A stretch of 64,000 nucleotides of DNA from Apostichopus japonicus (Eukaryota > Echinodermata > Holothuroidea > Aspidochirotida > Stichopodidae): NCBI RefSeq assembly GCF_037975245.1, contig NC_092569.1, positions 37,260,168-37,324,167 on the forward strand. Direction: 5' to 3'. The position numbers were made by a program, and so were the translations under genes. Position 1 is the first letter of the stretch; each line of letters opens with the position of its first letter. Shown piece after piece: positions 44,930-58,213 of the stretch. A model generated the notes under the pieces. That model was not told the origin of the DNA. It did not search any database and saw only the letters and a list, made by a program, of their open reading frames with translations.

Positions 44930-47215
44930 ATTGTCCAAGTGACATTCTGCCATATACAAACAATGTTTTTCCAAAAAATTCAATACGTCACTAGTAGACC
45001 TATACAAACAATTTCTTAACGTTTCTGAAAGTGATCACGCTTAGTTAGAGAACAAAGTTTGTACATCTCAGTATGTACGCAACAATTGCATTGTATAAAC
45101 TAAATCTTGCTAGGGGAGGGAATGGTACACTCTGCTATAGTCACGTGATAGACTAACGGTACATCATGTCCGTACAATGTTTGCTTTAAAGGTGGGGTTC
45201 AGTTTGTTAAAGTATATGACTTTAGGCATAATTTTAGTCTTGATATGTAATTGTCCGAGCAAAAAGAAACAAAATTAATGCTCGTAATGTTTTAACAGCT
45301 AGCCAGGTTTTAAGATATTCACCTGTTACAATACGCGAAATCTCTGGAATTCTCCTTTCTGGCTAAATTGATGATAACGTCAGCTACTCAGTAGATAAAA
45401 GTTTGTGTTAAACCATTCTTTTATCAGTTCTAATAGCACCTTTAGACATGTTCTGTTACCTTAACCAACGTTAAATAACAGAGCATACTAACCCATACAA
45501 ACATTCATCACCATTTGCCTTTGACATATTTACAACACATTGTTAGCATGGTTTAAAAAGCATTCTCTGGTAACAATGTGAAAGGTATATTCTAAAGAGA
45601 AAAATATTGCTAGTTGAACCCCCCCCCCCCATCCCACCTCACCCCCTCCCTGGTTAAAACTTAAACTTCTCCAAGAAGAAGGATCACAATGCGATGTCAA
45701 TTGGGTAAATGCTCTTTAGAAGTTCTACTTAGGCTAAAATAAACTATCCTGGAATCCTTGGAATGTTTGCTTGGATGTCAAAGTTCTTTGTAGTTAGAAT
45801 TTCATCAAAATGTATGTTTTTAGAATATTATTTCCCTCTGTGGATAAATTATTGACAGATTTGTAAAATAACACTGAAAGTCATTTTCAGCTAAATGCTC
45901 TAATGACATCCATTCTACTGGTGCCAGATGAAGTTATAAAATGTCACACATATTATTTTCGCGATACAAGATGCTTTGAGTTTTTTTTTGTTTCTTTAAA
46001 GATGCAGAAAAGGTTCCACTTCAGCCACCAGAAATCCTTTTAACTACATTTGTGCAGCAGCTAATATCTTTTACCAGTGTATAATACGCAGGCATCTCAT
46101 GTCTCTATATATTGACACAAATGCGACACCAATGCTAATCACGGACTTAAAGTGAACTTGTTCACAGAAATCACGTTCTATGCTTAGTAAGGATAAAAAG
46201 GACAACCTAAGTTCTGAGACGCAGCTCACATCGTTTTGTTAAACAAGAAGTCTATCCAGTATCATTTAAGGCATGGCTACTTAGTTTTCTTTTGCCACTT
46301 TGTTTTGTTTTGTCCGTTCCCGAAAACAAGTGTTCTCAGTTACCCTCTCCCTTCTGGTTACGTCACTGCACCGAGTAGACCGTTATCTGGTGACTACTGC
46401 ACGTGTTTTAATCATGGGTTACTAATAACATTAACCCCTTATCGTTAGTGTGGCCGATATAAGTTACTGGTAACATTTATGACAATAATATTACTCTTGT
46501 TGTTATGGTATGTTGTCTTATGCTATACAGCATTGTTCAGTCTCTGAGTCTGATATCTCTTCGGAGGGTATGCCAAGAATTTATTGAAAAATTACCTGCT
46601 TCATATCTTACCTTTATTTACGTCTCTTGTACTGCATTATATTTTATTGATATCAATTTTTCTGCAGTTTTCCTGTTTATTTGTTTATTTGTTTAGTTTT
46701 ATCTGTTTTCTATTCATTTATTATTATTTTTTGCCCTCTGCTTCTTTACTGCCTGCTTGCCCATGTATATAGTTTGTTTCATACTATTGCACGTTTCTAT
46801 TTTTTTCTATAAATATATTTTTATTAACTGCCCGCTTACTTGAAGATGTGATTCAATCATGTGAACACTATTCCTCTTAGAAAGGAGGTCCTCATATAGT
46901 AACTTTACACCAGTTCTGTTATACATACTTTCGGTGTTGATGTCTCAAACACCTGCGCTATACATCGTATTAGTTCTGAATAAATATTATAAAACCTTGA
47001 ACTTTTAGTACAGTACATTATTATCAAAAGATGTGCTCCAGAACCCTCTCCGACATCTTAATATTGATTTATGAACGTTGGCTTCTCAGGACTTCTAAAT
47101 TGTGGCATTCTCTAACGTGTTCTGTGAATATTTCTCGATTGTGAGAATGTCGCCCTCAGATTTGATTGACAACGTATAATTTGCAATTCTCCGTTGTGAC
47201 TGGATGATCCCTTTC
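44930..47215. other. Upstream region of the Id gene, no recognised gene
   Basis: AT-rich with a poly-C run at about 45619-45630. Hydrophobic ORFs at 46236-46772 reflect T-rich DNA. Confidence 0.35.
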
Positions 47216-47252
47216 TTGTCGAATCAGTTAAGTAAAGACCACGCCTACAAGT

Positions 47253-47333
47253 GGGCGGGTGTTTTGCTTTAATCTAAAGGAGGGTTTTTATTGGTCGTTG
47301 CCAGCTGTGCGGAATCGCTGCACTGTGACGTGA
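47253..47333 (+). promoter_or_regulatory. Probable proximal promoter motifs of the Id gene
   Basis: Within 81 bp there is a GC box GGGCGGG (47253-47259), an inverted CCAAT box ATTGGT (47290-47295), an E-box CAGCTG (47302-47307) and a CRE-like TGACGTGA (47326-47333), 370-450 bp before the start codon. GC, CCAAT, E-box and CRE/ATF sites are typical of vertebrate Id promoters. The transcription start was not identified. A TATATAA at 47659-47665 lies too close to the ATG to be a likely TATA box. Confidence 0.45.
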
Positions 47334-47702
47334 TAAGTGAACCGGTAATAATCAGAATCCTACTAGCGTAAACATTCTCAATGTCACACTGTGAATTCTA
47401 ACGTTATAGCCGTGTTGAATATCTAGCTGAAAAGCACGTACGTAAGGTTCCCAATAGTGGCAGGTAGGCTAGCTATACGCATAGCCAGACAACGTGAAGT
47501 CTTAGTGTATTCTCTGGAATTGTGGAAGGAAAGGAATAAAACATTCGCTGCAACGGTACTTGGAAATTTGCCTTATATCGTGACAATAAAGAAGGGGTAA
47601 ATAAGTATTACAATTGTTTACATTATAATTGCTCTGACTCGACTACATCGCTATTGTGTATATAACTAACAGAGTTTACAGTGTGTGGACAGAAATTTTA
47701 AG

Positions 47703-48131
47703 ATGAAAGTAACGCGTCAGGTTAACATGGAGGCTTCCTGCCATGGACAACAGCACAAGATAGCCACCATGTTGCACCGTGCACAGAGTTTGTCCAAACA
47801 CAGATCGTCTCTGAATGATTTTTCAATGAGTGACTGCTACGAGAAATTAATAGAAATTGTTCCTACGATTCCAAGAGACCGCAAGGTTTCACGTGTGGAG
47901 ATTTTACAACATGTTATTGATTATATTCAGGACTTACAGATAGCTCTGGACCATCAAAATATTCGTGTTAGAAATATCAACGAACCTTCCGGGCACACAA
48001 CGTTGGTTACAACACCAAATAGGACACCATTTAGCACACTGCAGACAACTTCATCCAGTGGGTCCACCCAGATACCCTTTATAGTGACGTCATCGGAAAC
48101 AAGCAGCCTCAACCGAGAATTTGTCAAACAG
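47703..48131 (+). CDS. Id: Inhibitor of DNA binding (Id/emc) HLH protein, coding exon 1
   Basis: Encodes residues 1-143 of a dominant-negative helix-loop-helix regulator. Id proteins lack the basic DNA-binding region and sequester E proteins and other bHLH factors in inactive dimers, delaying differentiation. The HLH covers about residues 39-83. Helix 1 is SDCYEKLIEIVPTIP, the loop is RDRKVSR, and helix 2 is VEILQHVIDYIQDLQIAL, the near-invariant Id helix 2. No basic cluster precedes helix 1. The start is the ATG at 47703: an in-frame TAA lies at 47667-47669, no ATG comes between, and Id proteins usually begin MK. A second ATG (codon 9) has a better Kozak context. The serine/threonine-rich part has RTPFSTL, like the RTPL-TL segment of vertebrate Id2. 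The exon ends CAG|GTAACA in phase 0. Reading on gives 18 more codons before a stop at 48186, a possible intron-retention tail. Likely nuclear and cytoplasmic; no signal peptide. Confidence 0.96.
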
Positions 48132-48589
48132 GTAACACCATTTCGTTACAATAAAAATATGTTAAAATGCGTAAATGGGGCAATATGAATTCGCAGTGAA
48201 AACGAATATAAATGATGTTAAACTCCATTAACAGTTGACGCAGCGATCGAAAAAGACTTTGAAATATCATAGATAAAAACCAACGAAAATATCAAAGAAC
48301 CGGCAGCGTCAGTGAATTTACACTGCAAAAGCACAACACACACTTGCATTAGTCTCCAGGCTCATATTCATGACTGGCCCATAGTATTTAATCCATCTAC
48401 GTAGTTGATAGTACCCATTATTTGATTATGTTTTATCAACTCAATGTACAGTGCCATTCTCAGGCACTCCTATATATATATGCCTATTGCATGTTAAATG
48501 CTGTTATTACGTTTTGCGTGCACTCAGTTCACTAACAGTAACACAGCAGGTATATTAAAGGTTCTCATGCAGACATGCCTATTGCATGT

Positions 48590-50230
48590 TCAATGCTGTT
48601 ATTATGCTTTGCATACACTGGGTTTACGTTTACAGTATGGGTCAGGGAATAATTAAAGTGTTCAAATTTTGTGTAGCATTTGGAAGGCTCTGATTTTGCT
48701 CATTGAGTACAATAGTTCCTGGCCTGAGTAGAAAACTGCCATACAACTGTACACTTGTAGCGCTACTTGACATTCTGTATAGCAACTTGCGAAGTGATAC
48801 TGGATAAGTTATTTCCTGTAGGTACACTGCAAATAAGGTACTCAAAGAGATATTCCTAATGCATGTTGAAAGGAACTGTTATTATGCTTTGCATACTTGG
48901 GGTTCACTTGTAAAGTAAAGGTACTAGTACTCTTGCAGACTTGTATGCCTATTGCATGTTGAATGAACTGTTATTATGCTTTGCATACTTGGGGTTCACT
49001 TGTAAAGTAAAGGTACTAGTACTCTTGCAGACTTGTATGCCTTTAGCATGTTGAATGCTGTTGTTATGCTTTGCATACTCTTGGTTCACTTGTAATCTAG
49101 TATAGGTACTCTACAATTGAGGTACTCATGCAGACTTGTATGCCTTTAGCATGTTGAATGCTGTTGTTATGCTTTGCATACCCTTGGTTCACTTGTAATC
49201 TAGTATAGGTACTCTACAATTGAGGTACTCATGCAGACTTGTATGCCTTTTGCATGTTGAATGCTGTTGTTATGCTTTGCATACTCTTGGTTCACTTACA
49301 AGTATAGGTTCTCTACAATTATGGTACTCATGCAGACATGTATGCCTATTGCATGTTGAATGCTGTTATTATGCTTTGCATACCCTTGGTTCACTTGTAA
49401 TCTAGTATCTACAATTGAGGTACTCATGCAGACTTGTATGCCTTTTGCATGTTGAATGCTGTTGTTATGCTTTGCATACTCTTGGTTCACTTACAAGTAT
49501 AGGTTCTCTACAATTATGGTACTCATGCAGACATGTATGCCTATTGCATGTTGAATGCTGTTATTATGCTTTGCATACCCTTGGTTCACTCGTAATCTAG
49601 TATAGGTACTCTACAATTGAGGTACTCATGCAGACTTGTATGCCTTTTGCATGTTGAATGCTGTTGTTATGCTTTGCATACTCTTGGTTCACTTACAAGT
49701 ATAGGTACTCTACAATTACGGTACTCATGCAGACATGTATGCCTTTTGCATGTTGAATGCTGTTGTTATGCTTTGCATACCCTTGGTTCACTTGTAATCT
49801 AGTATAGGTACTCTACAATTGAGGTACTCATGCAGACTTGTATGCCTTTTGCATGTTGAATGCTGTTGTTATGCTTTGCATACTCTTGGTTCACTTACAA
49901 GTATAGGTACTCTACAATTATGGTACTCATGCAGACATGTATGCCTATCGCATGTTGAATGCTGTTATTATGCTTTGCATACTCTGGGCTCACTTTTACA
50001 GTATAGGTACTCTACAGTTGAGGTTATCCATGCAGACTTGTATGCCTATCGCATGTTGAATACTGAACTTTGCATACTCTGGGTTCACTTGCACAGTATA
50101 GGACAGGTACCCTACTATTGAGGTACTCTGAGCAGACATGTATGGTAATTGTTGGTTTAATGCTTTTATTATGTTTTGCAAACATTGGGTTAACTTGTAC
50201 AGTATAGGAACTCTATAATAAAGCTACTCA
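48590..50230 (+). repeat. ~100-bp tandem repeat (202-bp dimers) in the Id intron
   Basis: About 14 subunits, each with 'gcatgttgaatgctgtt' and 'tatgctttgcata', followed by 'ggttcactt' and 'aggtactctacaatt'. From about 49220 to 50000 pairs of alternating subunits form 195-202-bp dimers (starts near 49220, 49415, 49617, 49819). Outer copies are diverged. Small ORFs repeating CRLVCLLHVECC are artefacts. Confidence 0.92.
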
Positions 50231-50396
50231 TTAATTCGATTCTTGCCATCTGGTCGGTAATCTATTTTACAGTATTGTATTTGTATGTGCATGTGGTTTT
50301 CATGCAATGCAGCTGTTAACTTAAACAGGCTAGTTTGTACACGTATTTGATTGAAAAATATGACTTAACAAACAATGATTAGGGGTTTCATGAAGT

Positions 50397-52576
50397 GTAA
50401 CCATACGTATAGTGGTCACACTGTAGTTGTAACCATACTGTACGTATAGTGGTCACACTATAGTTGTAACCATACGTATAGTGGTCACACTATAGTTGTA
50501 ACCATACGTATAGTGGTCACACTATAGTTGTAACCATACATAGAGTGGTCACACTATAGTTGTAACCATACGTGTAGTGGTCACACTATAGTTGTAACCA
50601 TATGTATAGTGGTCACACTATAGTTGTAACCATACGTATAGTGGTCACACTATAGTTGTAACCATACGTATAGTGGTCACACTATAGTTGTAACCATACG
50701 TATAGTGGTCACACTATAGTTGTAACCATATGTATAGTGGTCACACTATAGTTGTAACCATACGTATAGTGGTCACACTATAGTTGTAACCATACGTATA
50801 GTGGTCACACTATAGTTGTACCCATACGTATAGTGGTCACACTATAGTTGTAACCATACGTATAGTGGTCACACTATAGTTGTAACCATACGTATAGTGG
50901 TCACACTATAGTTGTACCCATACGTATAGTGGTCACACTATAGTTGTAACCATACGTATATTGGTCACACTATAGTTGTACCCATACGTATAGTGGTCAC
51001 ACTATAGTTGTAACCATACGTATAGTGGTCACACTATAGTTGTAACCATACGTATAGTGGTCACACTATAGTTGTAACCATACATATAGTGGTCACACTA
51101 TAGTTGTAACCATACGTATAGTGGTCACACTATAGTTGTAACCATACGTGTAGTGGTCACACTATAGTTGTAACCATACGTATAGTGGTCACACTATAGT
51201 TGTAACCATACGTATAGTGGTCACACTATAGTTGTAACCATACGTATAGTGGTCACACTATAGTTGTAACCATACGTATAGTGGTCACACTATAGTTGTA
51301 ACCATACGTATAGTGGTCACACTATAGTTGTAACCATACGTATAGTGGTCACACTATAGTTGTAACCATACGTATAGTGGTCACACTATAGTTGTAACCA
51401 TACGTATAGTGGTCACACTATAGTTGTAACCATACGAATAGTGGTCACACTATAGTTGTAACCATACGTATAGTGGTCACACTATAGTTGTAACCATACG
51501 TATAGTGGTCACACTATAGTTGTAACCATACGTATAGTGGTCACACTATAGTTGTAACCATACGTATAGTGGTCACACTATAGTTGTAACCATACGTATA
51601 GTGGTCACACTGTAGTTGTAACCATACGTATAGTGGTCACACTATAGTTGTACCCATACGTATAGTGGTCACACTATAGTTGTAACCATACGTATAGTGG
51701 TCACACTATAGTTGTAACCATATGTATAGTGGTCACACTATAGTTGTAACCATACATATAGTGGTCACACTATAGTTGTAACCATACGTATAGTGGTCAC
51801 ACTATAGTTGTAACCATACGTATAGTGGTCACACTATAGTTGTAACCATACGTATAGTGGTCACACTATAGTTGTAACCATACGTATAGTGGTCACACTA
51901 TAGTTGTAACCATACGTATAGTGGTCACACTATAGTTGTAACCATACGTATAGTGGTCACACTATAGTTGTAACCATACGTATAGTGGTCACACTATAGT
52001 TGTAACCATACATAGAGTGGTCACACTATAGTTGTAACCATACGTATAGTGGTCACACTATAGTTGTAACCATACGTATAGTGGTCACACTATAGTTGTA
52101 ACCATACGTATAGTGGTCACACTATAGTTGTAACCATACGTATAGTGGTCACACTATAGTTGTAACCATACGTATAGTGGTCACACTATAGTTGTAACCA
52201 TACATAGAGTGGTCACACTATAGTTGTAACCATACGTATAGTGGTCACACTATAGTTGTAACCATACGTATAGTGGTCACACTATAGTTGTAACCATACG
52301 TATAGTGGTCACACTATAGTTGTAACCATACGTATAGTGGTCACACTATAGTTGTAACCATACGTATAGTGGTCACACTATAGTTGTAACCATACATATA
52401 GTGGTCACACTATAGTTGTAACCATACGTGTAGTGGTCACACTATAGTTGTAACCATACGTATAGTGGTCACACTATAGTTGTAACCATACGTGTAGTGG
52501 TCACACTATAGTTGTAACCATACGTATAGTGGTCACACTATAGTTGTAACCATACGTATAGTGGTCACACTTTAGT
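50397..52576 (+). repeat. 32-bp hairpin-forming satellite, about 68 copies, in the Id intron
   Basis: Unit reads CCATACGTATAGTGGTCACA then CTATAGTTGTAA. Each unit contains an 18-bp perfect hairpin: TATAGTG, four bases GTCA, CACTATA. Copies are very uniform, with recurrent variants (catagagtgg, tgtaccc, cgtgtag, tgtatag). The first unit carries a short insertion near 50440. Confidence 0.97.
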
Positions 52577-55500
52577 TTAAGACTGGAAATAATTTTGTAC
52601 TTGAACTAGTCAATTTTTTAAGAAGATCTTTATAATACATTTTAAATTTATGTAGCAATAAACCACATAAATTATTCAAATTCAGATTGGTAAATTAACT
52701 ATTATCCATTTATTAGACAAGGAAATTTAAATACTGTAGCGAGGTTTCATTCGTTTGCGAAGGTTACACAAACATCACGTACACATACATATGCATACAA
52801 CAGTTCTCACGTACTGCAAGCCAGTATATAGTAACAGCCAACTGTTAATCTCATAAAGCTGTATTGATATGCATTAAGCAACGGTATGGGATTAAAGCTG
52901 ATACACTGCATGGAATTTGAGTACTTAAATCTTCTCAACAATTGACCAAAACAATGTTTTTGCGAAAGTCATTTTTGCATTGAATGGCTTGTAATCACTG
53001 GGTCTACCTTTGCATATATATTTGCCATTAATCTGCGAACTCCTGCAAATGTAAACAGGTTGTAACCAGCCGGTTTACGTTACCACGTTGCAGTTTGACT
53101 GTGGGATAGTCCTGGAGTAACGGGGAGTGTTGTCAGATGAGAAACTTCCCGGCCTTTTGGCTAGATCAAATGTAGCATTATGTTCTCATAAGGGGAACCG
53201 TGATACACACCTGACGATGATCAACATGGTCAGTCTCGATGCAAGGGGACTCGGGTTAAAAGCGGATCAGTCGTTTGGTTGTCCTTGCCCAGGTTCTTTT
53301 CTGGGGGACTTTTCTTAAAAAGTAGCCAATTTTTCATTGCAGGTAATAACATCATTTTAACCAGTACCACCTAATGTCACCTCATTTGCATGTTGTCGAT
53401 TTAACCTACCAGAAAATATCAAATTTCCTCCGTATTGATACGGTAGCTCGTGCAGGCTTGCAGCAAAGCTCTGGACCATTGATGTGTAATTGTTACAGTA
53501 TTTCGTTGTCGGCCTTATTTAAATAATGTCTGTACACACAAGCTCTGCAATCGTATATGATTTCAGGCTAGGAAACTGCATAACATTTAACGGTATCACA
53601 AGGTATGCACTTAAACTGTTGGACCTCACTAGGTTTGATCTTTGCTTTTAGTAATTTTCAGATGTATGCTTTCAATTGGTAATTGGTAATCTCACTTAAC
53701 AAGTTGCAAAACAAAACAATTGTGCTCGTTCTATCAATCGTTTACGGTAACTGTTAAGTCCGTTAACATAAAGTGACATGATTATTGATGGGTTATGGTT
53801 AGGAGTTAGCTCAAGAAAGGTATGGAAATGATTTATTATTACTGTAAAGTAGTATTTATACAACTTTACAGGGATCTTGTCAGGTATGCTTTTGTGCCAT
53901 ACACGCAGACCAGACACAAATTGCGTAATGAATTGTCGACTCGGGAAGATGTTATCATTCTAGCATAGTCACCAAAAATGTTTAATAATCAGCGAAAACA
54001 ATTAAATTTCTTTTGCAAGACTTATAGGATGACTACCCAACTCATATTTGAAATTTATGACACTATTGTTATCAAAGGAAAGTTGCTCTTCAACCACTAT
54101 ATCCGGCAATCTTACAAACTAGCGTAGTATTGCTCAAAATAAGGTTGTAATTCAAACTATGTCAACTGACTTCAACACAAATTCGCGACATATACTGTTA
54201 AACCGGCTTTTGACTTCGGTAAATTATGTGGCAGGATTCAAAATTGATAACCTAAATCAAAAAGCGGCTTCAAAAATATTTAATTGTTATAGGATCTGTT
54301 ATGTAAGTGTACCAAATCCACGGAAATAGCTGCTTTATATTGCAGATGAGTGAAGAAGCTGGGGATCTTCCCTTCAAATTACTTCCACTCAGCAGGGCGC
54401 ATTTTCAGCTGCCTGCTATTTAGTTTAGTTCGTCACTCCGCCCTGAAACTCAGTGTGAGAAAAACGGTTTCTTGGTGAACCGCCGAACAGGTGTTACAAA
54501 ATACTACGGTTTCAATGTCGTCTTCTCATACCAAACTCGCATATTTTGACAAGACTTGCACGGAAGACTTCGTTTTCGGTTATTTAACTCCTACAAAGAC
54601 ATAATATTTGGCGCATGCAGAATGGTACGGACGGCATGCACTTTGCAGTACAGCGTGGGAACCACATTGCATCGAAAAGCTGGTGAATGGAAGCCAGCAA
54701 CTTTTCCAAGAAGCTTATGTTCAATTAAGTTAGGACATTGCCTCTAGGCCGACGAAAATTCATGTTAGCAAGTTTCGGACAGTTAGTGCTAGTGTTAGTG
54801 AGGAACATAATTTCACGACAGCCAAATTTGATTACTTTTGATAGGGGGTGGGACACAAATGTTGTTTGATGTTAGTATGGAGAGGAGTCCAAGGGGAGGG
54901 GTGTTTGAGAGTTGCTTGAGCAATGCATAGATTAAATATGGTGCTATGATTCCCATTACTTTAATAAGCTGTATTTGCGTGTGTTACTAAATGTAAGGAT
55001 TTGAAGGACAGCCTGAAAAAAAGGGGGTGGGGGTCACATACACACGTTCCCCACGGAATATAAAAATAAGAATATATGAAACACCAAGGAGAACAGTATT
55101 TTAACCAAATATGAAACACGTGAACGTAATTGTCATAGCTAGTAGACGTTATTTATATTAGCTGCTCTTGTTATGAATGGTTCCTTTAGGAGACAACGTC
55201 AGGTCTGGTGAAACTTGTTTTGAAGTAGACAATGCAGGTACAAACCACTTTAGTGCACGTATTATTGGACATGTTGTGGAGATACATTACATATGGGCAG
55301 ATTGCTTAAATAAACTACGGGATTTCAATTATCTTGGCTAGTAAACACCATAACTCAAAATGTTTGCTGGGTCAGACTTGGCGGTTTAAAGGTAATTTGA
55401 GGTCAACAGGTCATATTCTGAAACTTTGCAAGCATGAATTGATAGTTGCAAAGATTAAATGCATTAATGCAATAATTTTGCTGATCACTTGCAGTCTGTA

Positions 55501-56260
55501 ATGGCCAACACTTTAAACTAAATTGTTTGTGTGCCGTGTAAAGCTTAAGGTTCTCATATACTGTACACTAAAATATGACAAAAAATCACTAATCTAATTG
55601 GCTTTCTGGTGTTACTAAGTACTTTGATCTTCGAGGGTGGATGGCTGTCAGGTTCTTGAGCGGTAATAATAGGGTTTCAATAGCGCTCGTGATAAAGAGC
55701 GGGCTGTAGGGTGGGGGGGGGGGTGGTCTGCTAGTATTGTCTTGTGCTGATAGGGTTTAGCCGCTAGCGTGCGTTACTAACGGACAAGTTGTTCGCTGCT
55801 AATTTAGGAATCGGAAGGAATGTACACTGACGTTCAGTGACCATGACCGGTCTGAGCCACAAAGAAAGCGCCTCTTCGTGAACGTTGCAAATGATCGAAA
55901 TCACTTAGTACCGTTTAGGAATATTGCAACTCCTTGGTTGAATCTGTAGTCATGTACACGGCTTGAGGAAAAGAGATAGCACGGTTGAGGGCTAAACCAG
56001 GAAGATCTGTTTATCAAGTTACTTTCACAATTGGAGAGGAAATTTAGCTGTGATAAGTTGGTTTTGCTTCCTGCTGCCTACGTTGTTATGTTTTGTTGGC
56101 CACCTGAATATACAATTCACGTGTCGTCCTTTGTTTTTATGCCCTTGCATATATCAGATCGTCGGGAAAGGAGCTTTAGTCGGAAGACCTACATCTTAAT
56201 GCACTGCATTATGAAACGAACTCATATTGCTGCAAGATATAAAAGATAAAAAAAAAACAT
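52577..56260. other. Id intron, unique part
   Basis: AT-rich sequence with no convincing exon. ORFs at 53127-53318 and 54556-54747 lack domains and consensus splice sites. G-run at about 55714-55723. Confidence 0.35.
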
Positions 56261-56264
56261 CGTT

Positions 56265-56732
56265 GAGCTACACTATATATATTATAGACGTCATATAGTT
56301 TCATAGTCCAGTTTCCAGTGAGCTGTGCATGGGCTACACTATATATATTATAGACGTCATATAGTTTCATAGTCCGGTTTCCAGTGAGCTGTGCATGGGC
56401 TACACTATATATATTATAGGCGTCATATAGTTTCATAGTCCAGTTTCCAGTGAGCTGTGCATGGGCTACACTATATATATTATAGACGTCATATAGTTTC
56501 ATAGTCCAGTTTCCAGTGAGCTGTGCATGGGCTACACTATATATATTATAGACGTCATATAGTTTCATAGTCCGGTTTCCAGTGTGCTGTGCATGGGCTA
56601 CACTATATATATTATAGGCGTCATATAGTTTCATAGTCCGGTTTCCAGTGAGCTGTGCATGGGCTACACCATATATATTATAGGCGTCATATGGTTTCTT
56701 AGTCCAGTTTCCAGTGAGCTGTGCATGGGCTA
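56265..56732 (+). repeat. 66-bp tandem repeat, about 7 copies, in the Id intron
   Basis: Each unit contains 'ctacactatatatattatag', then (A/G)CGTCATATAGTTTCATAGTC, then 'cagtttccagtgagctgtgc'. A CRE-like AGACGTCA or GGCGTCA core is in every unit. As 66 is a multiple of three, a minus-strand ORF (56209-56634) of 22-residue repeats stays open. There is no other evidence for a protein. Confidence 0.93.
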
Positions 56733-57049
56733 ACCGTAATTGCCATTTGGACCGAATGTCAGATCTGTCATGTGTCGTTTCAAGCAGGGGAACTGTGACT
56801 TTTCTTCTGTTATAACCATTTCTAACAACATACGCTGTTGTAACTCAAGAACTGCTCTATTAGCAAGTTAATAAAGAGATTCGGTATTGCCACAAATTGG
56901 CGGTTTGTGATAACTAGTGAAAGAGGGTGGCAGAGTTAATATAGCTACTAAAGAGCTCATTAGGCGGGATAAGAGATATGTAAATATCGGGTTATCAATA
57001 TTTTAATAGCATTTACACAATTTGCTCCAGGAGGGGAGTTGTTGTCCCT

Positions 57050-58170
57050 TTCTTGGTTTAGATGATAATCGTTACCTTTGCATTTATGATGGTGTGCTTG
57101 CGTTTGTGACGCCCAGCTTGTAAACACGATATCTGAAGAAGGGAAGGTCGGACCAACGTGATATTTGGTGTGTAGACGTATCACATTGAGTTCAAGAAGG
57201 TCAATGTTTTTTGTTGAGGTCAAACGTCATTTGGGGTCACCAGGGGTCAAATTGTAAAAATATTGTAAACACGATATCTCAAGAAGGGAAGCTTGGGCAG
57301 ATCAAATATTTAATATGTACATGAACCACATGAGTGCAAGAAGCCTATAGTTTTTGGTGGAAGTCAAATGTCAGTTGGGGTCACTAGGGGTCAAATTGTG
57401 AAAACCTTGTAAATACGATATCTCAAGAAGGGAAGCTTGGGCAGACCTCATATTTGGTGTGTATAAGTACCACATTGAGTACACGAAGCCTATTGTTTGT
57501 GGTGGTCAAATGTCACTTGGGGTCATTAGAGGTGAAATTGTTTAAACCTGTAAACGTGATATTGCAAGAGGGGAACCTTAGACAGATCTCATATTTGGTT
57601 TGTAGATGTACCATATCAAAGTTAGGGAGCATATTATTGCTTTTGATGGAGGTCAAACGTCAGTTGAAGTCAACAAACTCTAAACATTTGCTTCACTCCT
57701 CTCTTACCTGTCTCTCTACTCTAACGAACCTTCCTAATCATAATATCGCAAGGGAAGCTTGGACAGATCGCATATTTGGTATGTAATTGTACCACATTGA
57801 GAACAAGAAGCCTAATGAGGGTGGAGGTGCAGGAGGTTAATGGTCGTTTGAGTTCACCAGGAGTCAAATTATGAAAACCATGTTTTACACAATATTTCAG
57901 CAAGGACAGATGTCATATTTAGTATGTTGATGTATCTATCACATAGTACAAGAAGCCAGTTGTTGAGCTCAATGGTTAGTTCAGGATAGCCTGCGTCATC
58001 AACTTATTGTTTGTCACATGACACTGCTTTTCACTGTATTACTAAGATCAAATACTGTATGTTGTACACCCTCACTATACATTACGTCAGATTCATGAAG
58101 AAAACTGTTCATGTTACTGTACATCATCGAAACTACAATTCATTTTTGCATTTTGGTTTAAATATCGTAC
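57050..58170 (+). repeat. AGGTCA-rich dispersed repeat in the Id intron
   Basis: Starts near 'ggtttagatgataatcgtta', with several modules containing 'cttgtaaacacgatatctga' and 'ggggtcaaattgt'. It is diverged and has no perfect one-spaced direct repeat. Its end lies about 45 bp before the exon 2 acceptor. Confidence 0.7.
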
Positions 58171-58213
58171 ACTAGAACATGGTAGTGAACTGTCTTTTCT
58201 CCTCCATTTGTAG

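Larger units (their letters stand above)
48132..58213 (+). other. Id: Intron 1 of the Id gene, 10.1 kb
   Basis: Donor GTAACA at 48132 and acceptor 'ctcctccatttgtag' ending at 58213. Vertebrate Id introns are usually under a few kilobases, so this one is large. About half of it is repetitive: a ~100-bp tandem repeat, a 32-bp satellite, a 66-bp repeat and an AGGTCA-rich dispersed repeat. Parts between 52577 and 56260 show no feature beyond a short G-run near 55715. Confidence 0.8.

Noticed and set aside
46236-46772. Hydrophobic ORFs as membrane proteins
   Set aside because: T-rich DNA gives F/L/I-rich frames. No domain, splice context or conservation signal.
47659-47665. TATA box of the Id gene
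   Set aside because: TATATAA is only about 38 bases before the ATG, leaving almost no 5' UTR. Kept only as a note under the promoter entry.
49220-50121. Series of cysteine-rich small ORFs (CRLVCLLHVECC)
   Set aside because: Produced by the ~200-bp tandem repeat in the Id intron, with equivalent ORFs on the other strand.
56209-56634. 141-codon ORF of 22-residue repeats
   Set aside because: Exactly the 66-bp tandem unit. No start, splice or homology support.
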